Positions 22,766-34,749 of a stretch of DNA of 64,000 bases are shown here, one piece after another (the stretch's first letter is position 1; every line of letters begins with the position of its first letter). Origin of the DNA: Balaenoptera acutorostrata (Eukaryota > Chordata > Mammalia > Artiodactyla > Balaenopteridae); the NCBI RefSeq assembly GCF_949987535.1, contig NC_080067.1:58648405-58712404 (forward strand), read 5' to 3'. A program made the translations under genes and the position numbers. Under the pieces are notes generated by a model. It had not been told where the DNA came from, did not search any database, and saw only the letters and a program-made list of their open reading frames with translations.

Positions 22766-25700
22766 TTAGATTCCATATACATGTGTTAGTATACAGTATT
22801 TATTTTTCTCTTTCTGACTTACTTCACTTTGTATGAGAGATTCTAGGTCCATCCACCTCACTAAAAATAACTCAATTTCGTTTCTTTTTATGGCTGAGTA
22901 ATATTCCATTGTATATATGTGCCACATCTTCTTTATCCATTCATCTGTTGATGGGCACTTAGGTTGCTTCCATGTCCTGGCTTTTGTAAATAGAGCTGCA
23001 ATGAACATTTTGATATGTGACTCTTTTTAAATTATGGCTTTCTCAGGGTATATGCCCAGTAGTGGGATTGCTGGGTCGTATGGTAGTTCTATTTTTAGCT
23101 TTTTAAGGAACCTCCATACTGTTCTACATAGTGGGGAACAGTATGTACATTCCCACCAACAGTGCAAGAGGGTTCCCTTTTCTCCACACCCTCTCCAGCA
23201 TTTATTGTTTGTAGATATTTTGATGATGGCCATTCTGACGGGTGTAAGATGATATCTCATTGTAGTTTTGATCTACATTTCTATAATTAATGATGTTGAG
23301 CACTCTTTCATGTGTTTGTTGGCAATCTGTATATCTCCTTCAGAGAAATGTCTATTTAGGTCTTCTGCCCATTTTTGGATTCGATTGGTTTTTTTTTGTT
23401 ATTGAGCTGCATGAGCTGCTTGTAAATTTTAGAGATTAATCCATTGTCAGTTGTTTCATTAGCAAATATTTTCTCCCATTCTGAGGGTTGTCTTTTGGTC
23501 TTGTTTATGGTTTCCTTTGCTGTGCAAAAGCTTTTAAGTTTCATTAGGTCCCATTTGTTTATTTTTGGTTTTATTTCCATTTCTGTAGGAGGTGGGTCAA
23601 AAAGGATCTTGCTGTGATTTATGTCATAGACTGTTCTGCCTATGTTTTCCTCTAAGAGTTTGATAGTGTCTCACCTTACACTTAGGTCTTTAATCCATTT
23701 CAAGTTTATTTTTGTGTATGGTGTTAGGGAGTGTTCTAATTTCATTCTTTTACATGTAGCTGTCCAGTTTTCCCAGCACCACTTATTGAAGAGGCTGTCT
23801 TTTCTCCACTGTATATTCTTGCCTCCTTTATCAAATATAAGGTGACCATATGTGCTTGTGTTTATCTCTGGGCTTCCTATTCTGTTCCATTGATCTATAT
23901 TTCTGTTTTTGTGCCAGTACCATACTGTCTTGTTTACTGTAGCTTTGTAGTATAGTCTGAAGTCAGGGAGCCTGATTCCTCCAGCTCCATTTTTCTTTCT
24001 CAAGATTGCTTTGGCTATTTGGGGTCTTTTGTGTTTCCATACAAATTGTGAAATTTTTTGTTCTAGTTCTGTGAAAAATGCCAGTGGTAGTTTGATAGGG
24101 ATTGCATTGAATCTGTAGATTGCTTTGGGTAGTAGAGTCATTTTCACAATGTTGATTCTTCCAATCCAAGAACATGGTATATCTCTCCATCTATTTGTAT
24201 CATCTTTAATTTCTTTCATCAGTGTCTTATAATTTTCTGCATACAGGTCTTTTGTCTAGTTAGGTAGGTTTATTCCTAGATATTTTATTCATTTTGTTGC
24301 AATGGTAAATGGGAGTGTTTCCTTAATTTCACTTTCAGATTTTTCATCATTAATATATAGGATTTCAAGAGATTTCTGTGCATTAATTTTGTATCCTGCT
24401 ACTTTACCAAATTCATTGATTAGCTCTAGTAGTTTTCTGGTAGCATCTTCAGGATTCTCTATGTATAGTATCATGTCATCTGCAAACGGTGACAGTTTTA
24501 TTTCTTCTTTTCCGATTTGTATTCCTTTTATTTCTTTTTCTTCTCTGATGGCTGTGGCTAAAACTTCCAAAACTATGTTGAATAATAGTGGTGAGAGTGG
24601 GCAACCTTGTCTTCATCCTGATCTTGGTGGAAATGGTTTCAGTTTTTCACCATTGAGGACGATGTTGGCTCTGGGTTTGTCATATATGGCCTTTATTCTG
24701 TTGAGGAAAGTTCTCTCTATGCCTACTTTCTGGAGGGTTTTTATCATAAATGGGTGTTGAATTTTGTTGAAAGCTTGCTCTGAATCTATTGAGATGATCA
24801 TATGGTTTTTCTCCTTCAATTTGTTAATATGGTGTATCACATTGATTGATTTGCGTATATTGAAGAATCCTTGCATTCCTGGGATAAACCCCACTTGATC
24901 ATGGTGTATGATCCTTTTAATGTGCTGTTCGATTCTGTTTGCTAGTATTTTGTTGAGGATTTTTGCATCTATGTTCATCAGTGATACTGGCCTGTAGTTT
25001 TCTTTCTTTGTGACATCTCTGTCTAGTTTTGGTATCAGGGTGATGGTGGCCTCGTAGAATGAGTTTGGGAGTGTTCCTCCCTCTGCTATATTTTGGAGGA
25101 GTTTGAGAAGGATAGGTATTAGCTCTTCTCTAAATGTTTGATAGAACTCGCCTGTGAAGCCATCTAGTCCTGGGCTTTTGTTTGTTGGAAGAATTTTAAT
25201 CACAGTTTCAATTTCAGTGCTTGTGATTTGTCCGTTCGTATTTTCTATTTCTTCCTGATTCAGTCTCGGAAGGTTGTACATTTCTAAGAATTTGTCCATT
25301 TCTTCCACATTGTCCATTTTATTGGCATACAGTTACTTGTAGTAATCTCTCATGAGCCTTTGTATTTCTGCAGTGACAGTTGTTACTTCTCCTTTTTCAT
25401 TTCTAATTCTATTGATTTGAGTCTTTTCCCTTTTTTTCTTGATGAGTTTGGCTAATGGTTTATCAATTTTGTTTATCTTCTCAAAGAACCAGGTTTTAGT
25501 TTTATTGATCTTTGCTAACGTTTCCTTCATTTCTTTTTAATTTATTTCTTATTTGATCTTTCTGATTTCTTTCCTTCTGCTAACTTTGAGGTTTTTTCTT
25601 ATTCTTTCTCTAATTGCTTTAGGTGTAAGGTTGGGTTGTTTATTTGAGGTGTTTCTTGTTTCTTAAGGCAGGATTGTATTGCTCTAAACTTCCCTCTTAG

Positions 25701-26580
25701 AACTGCTTTTGCTGTATCCCATAGGTTTTGGGTCATCGTGTTTTCATTGTCATTTGTTTCTGGGTATTTTTTGATTTCCTCTTTGATTTCTTCAGTGATC
25801 CCTTGGTTATTACGTAGTGTATTGTTTAGCCTCAATGTGTTTGTATTTTTTACAGATTTTTTTTCTGTAATTGATATCTAGTCTCATAGCGTTGTGGTCA
25901 GAAAAGATACTTGATACAATTTGAATTTACTTAAGTTTACCAAGCTTTGAATTGTTACCCAAGGTATGATCTATCCTGGAGAATGTTTCATGAGCACTTG
26001 AGATGAATGTGTATTCTGTTGTTTTTCGATGGAATGTCTTATAAATATCAATTAAGTCTATCTTGTTTCATGTGTCATTTAAAGCTTCTGTTTCCTTATT
26101 TATTTTCATTTTGGATGATCTGTCCATTGGTGAAAGTGAGGTGTTAAAGTCCCCTACTATATTGTGTTACTGTCGATTTCCCCTTTTATGGCTGTTAGTA
26201 TTTGCCTTATGTATTGAGGTGCTCCTATGTTGGGTGCATAAATATTTACAATTGTTATATCTTCTTCTTGGATTGATCCCTTGATCATTATGTAGTGTGC
26301 TTCTTTGTATCTCGTAATAGGCTTTGTTTTAAAGTCTATTTTGTCTGATATGAGAATTGCTAGTCTAGCTTTCTTTTGATTTCCATTTGCATGGAATATC
26401 TTTTTTCCATCCCCTCACTTTCAGTCTGTATGTGTCCCTAGGTCTGAAGTAGATCTCTTGTAGACAGCATATATATGGGTCTTTTTTTTGTATCCATTCA
26501 GCCAGTCTATGTCTTTTGATTGGAGCATTTAATCCATTTACATTTAAGATAATTATCGATATGTATGTTCCTATTACCAT
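22766..26580 (-). pseudogene. L1 B ORF2, disrupted
   Basis: The start is at 26580 (MVIGTYISII) and the C-terminal HVYGI stop is at 22766. The 3815-nt span is close to family length. Endonuclease residues are visible at the start (LNVNGLN), but the catalytic-motif glutamate lies in a changed QEIYF context. A one-base T-run insertion near 26400 shifts the frame after RGWKK. The RT core is present with FADDMILY (24289-24570), although [12 protein letters not shown] replaces [12 protein letters not shown]. The C-terminal [15 protein letters not shown] (23027-23260) is kept. At least seven breaks divide it, for example near 25317/25333, 25530/25599 and 24570/24613. Confidence 0.9.
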
Positions 26581-26638
26581 TTTCTTAATTGTTTTGGGTT
26601 TGTTATTGTAGGTCTTTTCCTTCCCTTGTGTTTCCTGC

Positions 26639-27527
26639 CTAGAGAAGTTCCTTTAGCATTTGTTGTAAAGCTGGTTTGGTGGTGCTGAATTCTCTTAGCT
26701 TTTACTTGTCTGTAAAGGTTTTAATTTCTCCATCAAATCTGAATGAGATCCTTGCTGGTTAGGGTAATCTTGGTTGCAGGTTTTTCTCTTTCATCACTTT
26801 AAATATGTCCTGCCACTCCCTTCTGGCTTGCAGAGTTTCTGCTGAAAGGTCAGCTGTTAACCTTATGGGGATTCCCTTGTGTGTTATTTGTTGTCTTTCC
26901 CTTGCTGCTTTTAATATTTTTTCTTTGTATTTAATTTTTGATAGTTGATTAATATGTGTCTTGGCATGTTTCTCCTTGGATTTATCCTGTATGGGACTCT
27001 CTGTGCTTCCTGGGCTTAACTGTTTCCTTTCCCATATTAGGGAAGTTTTCAACTATAATATCTTCAAATATTTTCTCAGTCCCGTTCTTTTTCTCTTCTT
27101 CTTCTGGGACCCCTATAATTCGAATGTTGGTGCGTTTAATGTTGTCCCAGTGATCTCTGAGACTGTCCTCATTTCTTTTCACTCTTTCTTCTTTATTCTG
27201 CTCTGCAGTAGTTATTTCCACTATTTTATCTTCCAGGTCACTTATCCGTTCTTTTGCCGCAGTTATTCTGCTATTGATCCCTTCTTGAGAATTTTTAATT
27301 TCATTTATTGTGTTGTTCATCACAGTTCGTTTGCTCTTTAGTTCTTCTATGTCCTTGTTAACCGTTTCTTGTATTTTCTCCATTCTATTTCCAAGATTTT
27401 GGATCATCTTTACTATCATTATTCTGAATTCTTTCTCAGGTAGACTGTGTATTTCCTCTTCATTTGTTAGGCCTGGTGGGTTTTTGCGTTGCTCCTTCAC
27501 CTGCTGTGTGTTTCTCTGTCTTCTCAT
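26639..27527 (-). pseudogene. L1 B ORF1, disrupted
   Basis: It starts MRRQRNTQQVKEQ at 27527 and has an undamaged N-terminal part and coiled coil (27100-27500, EEIHSLPEKEF...ERISDLEDKI) and the RRM start NIRIIGVPEEEE. A frame change near 27010-27050 (after GKETVKP) precedes the C-terminal domain (26759-27052, IPIRLTADLSAETLQARREW). It ends at the tag at 26639-26641. This is the undamaged version of the B/E N-terminus, and it shows what codon 3 of copy E should be (arginine). Confidence 0.85.
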
Positions 27528-28019
27528 TTTGCTTAACTTACTGTGTTTGGGGTCTCCTTTTCACAGCCTGCAGGTTCGTAGTTCCCATTGTTTTTTGTGT
27601 CTGTCCCCAGTGGCTAAGGTTGGTTCAGTGGGTTGTGTAGGCTTCCTGGTGGAGGGGACTGGTGCCTGTGTTCTGGTGGATGAGGCTGGATCTTGTCTTT
27701 CTGGTGGGCAAGTCCACGTCTGGTGGTGTGTTTTGGGGTGTCTGTGGCCTTATGATTTTAGGCAGCCTCTCTGCTAATGAATGGGGTTGTCTTGCTAGTT
27801 GTTTGGCATAGGGTGTCCAGCACTGTAGCCTGCTGGTCATTGAGTGGAACTGAGTCTTGGCGTTTAGATGGAGATCTCTGGGAGATTTTTGCCATTTGAT
27901 ATTATGTGGAGCTGGGAGGTCTCTTGTGGACCACTGTCCTGAACTTGGCTCTCCCACCTCAGAGGCACAGCTGGACGCCTGGCTGGAGCACCAAGAGCCT
28001 GTCCTCCACACAGCTCAGA

Positions 28020-28265
28020 ATAAAAGGGAGAAAAAAAAGAAAGAAAGAAGAAGATAAAGTAAAATAAAATAAAGTAAAATAAAGTAAAGTTATTAAAATA
28101 AACAATAAAAACTAATTATTAAAAAAAATTTTTTTTAAGTAATAAAAATAAAAAAGAAAGAAAGAAAGAAGAGAGCAACCAAACCAAAACACAAATCCAC
28201 CAATGATAACAGGTACTAAAAACTATACTAAAAATAAAAAATAAAAAAAATAAACAGGCAGATAG
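28020..28265. repeat. A-rich low-complexity tract inside L1 B leader
   Basis: A run of aaag, aaat and aaaat repeats, about 245 bp long. The equivalent tract in copy E (53811-53890) is only about 80 bp, so this one has expanded. Confidence 0.75.
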
Positions 28266-29570
28266 AACCCTAGGACTAATGGTAAAAGCAAAGCTATACA
28301 GAGAGAATTACACACAGAAGCATACACATACACATTCACAAAAAGAGAAGAAGGGAAAAATATATATATATCATTGCTCCCAAAGTCCACCTCTTCCATT
28401 TGGGATGATTCATTGTTTATTCAGGTATTCCATAGATGCAGAGCATATCAAGTTGAGTGTGGAGTTTTAATCCACTGCTCCTGAGGCTGCTGGGAGAGAT
28501 TTCCCTTTCTCTTCCTTGTTCACACAGCTCCTGGGGTTCAGCTTTGGATTTGGACCTGCCTCTGCGTGTAGGTCACCTGAGGGCGTCTGTTCTTTGCTCA
28601 CACAGGACGGGGTTAAAGGAGCAGCTGATTGGGGGCTCTGGCTCACTCAGGCCAGGGGGAGGGAGGGGTACGGATGTGGGGTGAGCCTGCGGCGGCAGAG
28701 CCTGGCATGACGTTGCACCAGCCTGAGGCATGCCGTGTGTTCTCCCGGGGAAGTTGTCCCTGGATCACGGGACCCTGGCAGTGGTGGGCTGCACAGTCTC
28801 CCAGGAGGGGAGGTGTGGAGAGTGACCTGGGCTTGCACATAGGCTTCTTGGTGGCTGCAGCAGCAGCCTTAGTGTCTCATGCCCATCTCTGGGGTCCACG
28901 CTGATAGCCGCGGCTCGCGCCCTTCTCTGGAGCTCCTTTAAGCAGTGCTCTTAATCCCCTCTCCTCGTGCACCAGGAAACACAGAGGCAAGAAAAAGTCT
29001 CTTGCCTCTTCGGCAGCTCCAGTCTTTTTCCCAAACTCCCTCCTGGCTAGCTGTGGCACACTGGCCCCTTCAGGCTGTGTTCTCGCAGCCAACACCAGTC
29101 CTCTCCCTGGGATCTGACTGAAGCCCGAGCCTCAGCTCCCAGCCCCCACCTGCCCCGGCGGGTGAGCAGACAAGCCTCTCCGGCTGGTGAGTGCTGGTCG
29201 GTACCAATCCTCTGTGCGGGAATCTCTCTGCTTTGCCCTCCGCACCCCTGTGGCTGCGCTCTCCTCCGTGGCTCTGAAGCTTCCCCACTCCGCCACCCGC
29301 AGTCTCCACCCACGAAGGGTCTTCTTAGTGTGTGGAAACCTTTCCTCCTTCACAGCGCCCTCCCACTGGTGCAGGTCCTGTCCCTATTCTTTTGTCTCTG
29401 TTTTTGCTTTTTTCTTTTGCTCTACCCAGGTACGTGGGGAGTTTCTTGCCTTTTGGGAGGTCTGAGGTCTACTGCCAGCGTTCAGTTCGTGTTCTGTAGG
29501 AATTGTTCCACATGTAGATGTATTTCTGATGTATTTGTGGGGAGGAAGGTGATCTCCACGTCTTACTCTT

Positions 29571-29580
29571 CCGCCATCTT
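29571..29580 (-). promoter_or_regulatory. YY1 site at L1 B 5' end
   Basis: aagatggcgg on the minus strand, a dozen bases from the 5' end, the same place as the YY1 site that fixes the start site in human L1. Confidence 0.6.
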
Positions 29581-29592
29581 GAAGCTCCTCTC

Positions 29593-29605
29593 TCTATATC
29601 TTCTT
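29593..29605. repeat. Target-site duplication of L1 B, 5' side
   Basis: tctatatcttctt, one mismatch to 22328-22340. Confidence 0.65.
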
Positions 29606-29639
29606 GACACCTCTTTCCTCCTCTTTCTGAAATGTGCTT

Positions 29640-30740
29640 AAGTACTGAGCATTTTCTATGAGATAGATATTGTGCTAGGTAGGCATTGTTGAGTCACAGT
29701 CTCTCTCCCTGGAGGAGTTTATTGTCTAGGGATAGAGAAGTATATAAACTGAGTTCTTCAAAGAAGGTTGACTGAACAAGAAAGTTTTGAGCTGAGTTTT
29801 GAATAAGTGAGGATTTTCCAGGCATAGACAAGGGTGGAAGATATTGTATGTGAAAGGCACTGAGGATTGAAGAGTTACAGCCTTATTGGCTCAAAAGTCA
29901 TTTGAACTGGGTAGATCATAGGGTACTGGAACCTGGGTAGGTGGAGCTTTAGCTGGCAGACTAAAGCCACAAGGAGCTATTGATGAATTGCAAATAGGTG
30001 AGTGACACAGTCAGATTGGCATTTTAGACAAATCTAATGGTAGAGGGAAGGGTGAATGGGAAGATGGCAAAAGTAGAATTGAGAGATCTGTAAGGATGTG
30101 AAGAGTTAAGCCAAGAAATGATGGAGACTTGGAAGTAAGAAGTGGTAGCAGACCTGGAAAACAAGGGATACTTGACAGGTAAGTCAGCACGATTTCTTCA
30201 CTGATTGAATGTGGGGGTGAAAGAGAGAAGGTGGAACATAGAATTACTCCCAGGTTTTGGTTTAAATCACTGTGTGGACCATTATGCCAATCAACTTAGA
30301 AAGGGAGGGAAGACACAGAACTGGATTTGAGGATAACATGATGAGTTTGACTTGTGGGGTGATGAAATGGGAATGGCAAGTAGTTTGTTGCATACATTTT
30401 TGTGTAGCTCAAGAGGGAACTGGACCACAGATTTAGATTTGGTAGTCATCCATATATATATAGATGATATTTGAAGTAATTGGTATTGACCAGACTGTCC
30501 AGGACGCATGAGGTTAGACCCCTGTATCTCTACCACTGCCACACCACATTCAATGGATGAATTATTTCAGCTCTTGAAAAGAAGCAGCAAACTTTCTCAG
30601 GAAGCTGACTATGAGGGAGATGGGAAGAAGATTTAAATAGAATGCTGTCATGGAAGCCAAAAATCCAAATAATTTAAAAAAGCAGTCTTCAAATAGGTTA
30701 AATGAGAGTGATGTCAGGTAGGACTTGGTCATTACACATA
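29640..30740 (-). mobile_element. Ancient L2 LINE, antisense
   Basis: The plus strand follows the complement of L2: 'attgtgctaggtaggcattg', 'gagctgagttttgaataagt', 'ttgatgaattgcaaataggt', 'attactcccaggttttgg' and 'agatttggtagtcatccat', in order from 3' end to more 5' parts. Old and indel-rich. The plus-strand frames are not coding. Confidence 0.75.
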
Positions 30741-30789
30741 TTTTGAGTATATCTTTTATCTCAGATGTCAGGGACCTAAATTTGAAATG

Positions 30790-31160
30790 ATGTACTCTGT
30801 GACCTCGTTGTTTACAGTCTAGTGGGGAGAGAAGTGCAAATGGTTCAATAACATATTTATTTTAACAAAGGGCAATTATATACAAAGTGTGAAACAAAAT
30901 CTGAGTGGGGTCAGGGAAGATTTTAGAGGGAAGATATATTTTGAGATAAAACTGGAAAGACAAACAGTTTTCTAGTACCAGAGAAGCAGATGGGATAATA
31001 GGTAAAAAAAAAAAAAAAAAAAAAAAAATCATGCATGCATGCAACATGTCATTTTTCTAAAACACTGCAAGTAATACTGCATGACTAGACTCCAAATTCT
31101 TGGTAGTGGGCATGAAGATAATTGGAAGAGAAAAGGATCAGAGTGAGAGGAGAATTGACA
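30790..31160 (-). mobile_element. Second antisense L2 fragment with A25 run
   Basis: 'ttgtttacagtctagtgggg' and 'ggtcagggaagattttagag' again match the 3' part of L2 in antisense. They are followed by an uninterrupted A25 at 31004-31028 and an (atgc)3 stretch. The repetition of the 3' part shows this is a separate insertion or duplication from 29640-30740. Confidence 0.55.
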
Positions 31161-31219
31161 TTTAGGACAGTAGATTTGATTTTGTCATCAGTAAGAAGCC
31201 TTGAAAAATTCTGAGCCAT

Positions 31220-31590
31220 GGTGTGTTACCATTAGTACTATCCAACAAATATTTACAGATATAACTCTCCTTCCAAGTACATGATAGTATTGCAATTCCC
31301 ACATCTTCCTGGTTGGGTGGAGCCAAGTGACTAGTACTGGCCAATGAATTGTAACGTGTTTCACCTCTGTACTTGAGCCTTAGACACTGAGGCAAAATTC
31401 TCTAGAACTCTCTGTTGCCTCTGGCACAGTATTGTGGGTACCCCATTGCTTGGTTCCCTGAGTTACTACTATGAGCAGAGCCTCCTCCTGACCCACAATG
31501 GACACATGGTGCAAGCCACAAATCTCCATTGCATTAAGCTATGGTGATTTGGAAGTTGTTTGTTTCTGTAGCATAATTAAGTCTGTTATG
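31220..31590. mobile_element. Unclassified old interspersed repeat
   Basis: 'ggttgggtggagccaagtga', 'ctagtactggccaatgaatt', 'ttccctgagttactactatg' and 'tctgtagcataattaagtct' look like a familiar mammalian LTR-type or DNA repeat, but I cannot name the family or its ends. Confidence 0.4.
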
Positions 31591-31599
31591 ACTGAAAGA

Positions 31600-31900
31600 G
31601 ATGGATGTTAAAGATGATAAAAAGGTAGAATCTATAGGCTATTGTAATTTACTAAAAGTACCAGGTAAGAAGAAGAAAGAGAAATCTAGGCTAATGAGTT
31701 GTATAAAAGATTATCCATTGGATTTAATAGTTAGGTTGCCATTTGTGATCTTCAAGACAGTCATTTGGGGTATGATGAGGAAGGAAAGAATGTCGATGGA
31801 CTATACAGTAAATGGGGATAAAGAAGTGGAGACAACTAGTGTTGAAATCAATAGCATGAAAAAGAGACTAGCTGACTTTGAATATCTGAACGTGCAAAAT
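31600..31900 (-). mobile_element. Antisense L2 fragment (more 5' part)
   Basis: 'ccattggatttaatagttag', 'gttgccatttgtgatcttca' and the following 'gggtatgatgaggaagg' resemble the antisense of the L2 ORF2 region that lies upstream of the parts at 29640-30740. A 135-codon plus-strand ORF here is incidental. Confidence 0.5.
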
Positions 31901-31909
31901 ATAAATATA

Positions 31910-33730
31910 TTTGCTTCTATTTTAAGAAAATTTTACAAGCTATATTACCAGAGAGTGAAATTAATGTATTATAATACAACAACAACAAAAAACTATGGCT
32001 ATACTTAATAGTTAGGGTACACAAATAGCTTTGGGAAATGAAGGATTCTCATTGGCTAATAGGAACTACAGCGATTTCTGCTTTCCTTTACAAATTCTAT
32101 CTTTAGTTTTTATGGCATTTATATGAAGAAATTCACCATTTATTTCCAAGACTTCAGTTTTTGATTGCTTTTCAAAACATTTCTAGCTTGCTAAATTTAA
32201 TATTTTAAGAAATGAAACAGACAACATCTAGGTTCCATTCAGCTAACAATGCAAATGTAAATCAAACTGCAAGATAGACACATTGTCCATTGCAGTTGTT
32301 CTGTAAGGCAAGGAAAGCCACATTTACATCTTTTTTACAGATTGTCACCTGCAAAGGAAACATAATGACTTAATAGAAGGTTATTAAATAGCAAGCAGCT
32401 GAGATAACACCAATGCAAAGTGATGGCAAAGACCAGCATAAATCTATAATATGATAAGTGATGGCAATTATATGATTTTTATTCTGAATCATATATAACC
32501 TATCAAACTGTACCTGTGTGCGCTTTTAAACATGCTGCTCCATGAATAATTTTTTTCTATTGAGTTCTTTAAATCTTGAATAATCACTGAAGTACCACAC
32601 CATTCTATTTTTATAGTATATGTGGAGTCTTGATCCATAAAGACTCTGGAAAGCAATACACCCTTGCAAGGAGGAAGAAAGATATTTCAGATAACCAAAA
32701 ACATAACATGGGATGGTTCAATATGGCTTATTTATTAAATATATAGTGACAGTTGTCAAAATAGCTATTGTAGAATTGTATTAACATAACTCTATTCAAG
32801 GTTAAGCATTTATAGTAAGTGTTTTATTACAGCAAATACTGCACTATACTCCTTAGGGTCAAATCTGCAGGCATTTAATTTCAGCAATTGCCATAATAGA
32901 GGCATTATGATAATGTCGCAGCCTCTTGGGCACACAAAGAGTTTGGATGCTATTATATTTTTCCATTTCCTCTCTTTTAAAGCTTTTGTCTGTAATCCAC
33001 ACAGTACTTGGAAAAGCAAGGATTTATATCCTTCCTTATTTGAATATTTGGAACTTGATTTCAAAGGTTGAAATGAGCATAATCTAAGAACAAAATAATG
33101 GCATATTACAGAAAGGGGAATAATTTTCCATATGTTTTAGATATTCAGACACAAGGGACTCATCTTTATCAAAAAGACCACATCTATTTTTTCTGAGTCC
33201 CACCTTTAAAATTATTGAATGGCAAAATGTTTTATATTTCCCATAGGTAAGCTTAAACTCAGTTATTCTGTCACACTATTTTGTTCATTGATTTATTACC
33301 ATTATTTTAAAAAGCATAATTTAATAAGGTATTATCTTTTATCATATAAGTTAATAGGCATAATTATTGTCAGCAGGATGCTTACAGTCTAAGATAAAAA
33401 ATACAGTTCTTAAGAATTTGGTATTGCTTGATAGTCACACATGTACCTGTGTTAAACCTTTTATTTACCGAAGTTACAGCAAGAGAAACGTGTATCTATT
33501 ATTTTCTTTGCTTAGACATCTGGAAAACGCACAGTCTTGCCTAACTCTTACAAATTTCCCTGCTCATCCAAAAGGATATTATGATTCCTTTTTTTTTTTT
33601 ATTGTGAATTTCTAGTATCAGTCTAAGCCAGTAGATATATTATGGGTTTCTAATTTGCATTTATTTGTTTATTTGTTAACTAGTTTGCATTTTAAAAGAG
33701 TAATTGGACAAAAGTAGTTGACCCGTAGTT
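31910..33730. other. No gene or repeat recognised
   Basis: 1.8 kb of AT-rich, apparently unique sequence. An overlapping SOX/octamer-like aacaatgcaaat lies at 32245-32256. There is no ORF with recognisable content. Confidence 0.5.
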
Positions 33731-33743
33731 TTAGTTACTTTTT

Positions 33744-34036
33744 AAAAAATTTTTATTTATTTATTTATTTATTTTTGGCTGTGTTGGGTCTTCGTTTCTG
33801 TGCGAGGGCTTTCTCTAGTTGTGGCAAGTGGGGGCCACTCTTCATCGCGGTGCGCGGGCCTCTCACTATCGCGGCCTCTCGTTGCCGAGCACAGGCTCCA
33901 GACGCGCAGGCTCAGTAGTTGTGGCTCACGGGGCTAATTGGTCCAAGGCAAGTGGGATCTTCCCAGGCCAGGGCTCGAACCTGTGTCCCCTGCATTGGCA
34001 GGCAGATTCTCAACCACTGCGCCACCAGGGAAGCTC
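33744..34036 (-). mobile_element. CHR-type tRNA-Glu SINE
   Basis: Minus-strand copy: the tail complement (attt)n at 33751-33773, the body, and the head ending ccaccagggaagctc. Flanks tagttacttttt (33732-33743) and aggttaccttttt (from 34037) form an imperfect target duplication. Confidence 0.93.
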
Positions 34037-34049
34037 AGGTTACCTTTTT

Positions 34050-34610
34050 TTTAAATGGCTGGAACATTTAAAGTTTAAAGATATGCTCAAAAGGGATATC
34101 AGTTATATTTTTTTCAGAAAGTACGTTGGATCACTCTAGTTTCAGAAAAACAGCATCAGAATTTTATCTGTTGGCATATTCTTTTAAAAGTTTTCCTTAA
34201 ATTAAGTATTCTAATCAGTTGATTTTTTTAAAAAATGTTTTTCTTAAATTGAGTATTTAGGATTTCTTAAATATTTAGTGGATTGGACTCATGTTTTAAG
34301 AAAAAGCATGATAAAGCCAGTAATATATAATTAAAAACAAAGGTGATCAAAGTGTTTATTAGATATCAGTAATATTTTTATTATAGTTGGTGGAAGCAGA
34401 CATTTTTCTACACCTCTTTGTATAGTTTGATTTTTAAACCATGTAAATATCTATAAAGCATAAATTATATTATCTGAGATTATTTATGAGAATTGGCAGA
34501 CCCAGACTGAGAGAGAGAGACAGTTGAGTGGAGATGAGGCCAGTTCTGCATCTCTTCAGATATTCTGGGTTTCACTTTAAAAACATACCAGTCAATATAA
34601 CTTGGAAGTG
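34050..34610. other. No gene or repeat recognised
   Basis: AT-rich, apparently unique sequence. Confidence 0.5.
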
Positions 34611-34614
34611 AGAA

Positions 34615-34745
34615 TTTATTCATTCACTAATTCATCAAATATTTGAGTGTCTCCTACATTCTAGTCTCTGTTCCTGGTACCAGGAAACCATAATAAACAG
34701 GAAAGAGAGCAAGGTCCATACTTTCATGAATCTTTAATCAGATCC
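34615..34745 (-). mobile_element. L2 3' end fragment, antisense
   Basis: 'ttcattcactaattcatcaa', 'atatttgagtgtctcctaca' and 'ggtaccaggaaaccataata' are the complement of the L2 3' terminus. Confidence 0.7.
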
Positions 34746-34749
34746 TGTT

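Larger units (their letters stand above)
22341..29592 (-). mobile_element. Full-length LINE-1 copy B (B/E lineage)
   Basis: A complete 7.25-kb minus-strand L1: 5' end at 29592 (gagaggagcttcaagatggcgg on the minus strand), a 2-kb GC-rich 5'UTR, ORF1, ORF2, the B/E-type 3'UTR and a short extra 3' segment before the tail. The 13-bp duplication has one mismatch. Many stops and indels, CpG loss in the leader and an expanded A-rich tract mark it as older than copy E. Confidence 0.9.
27530..29592 (-). promoter_or_regulatory. L1 B 5'UTR / internal promoter (B/E type)
   Basis: A 2.06-kb leader homologous to that of copy E, with only one copy of the 366-bp segment that is doubled in E. Many CpGs have become TG or CA. 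An A-rich tract interrupts it at 28020-28265. The 5' end carries a perfect YY1 core. Confidence 0.75.

Noticed and set aside
29162..29641. 159-codon plus-strand ORF extending beyond the L1 B 5' end as a gene
   Set aside because: It lies in a GC-rich L1 leader, changes frame relative to copy E and runs into flanking L2. Kept only as a low-weight antisense-ORF observation.
31601..32008. 135-codon plus-strand ORF
   Set aside because: It overlaps antisense L2 sequence, has repetitive Lys-rich composition and shows no recognisable domain or splice structure.
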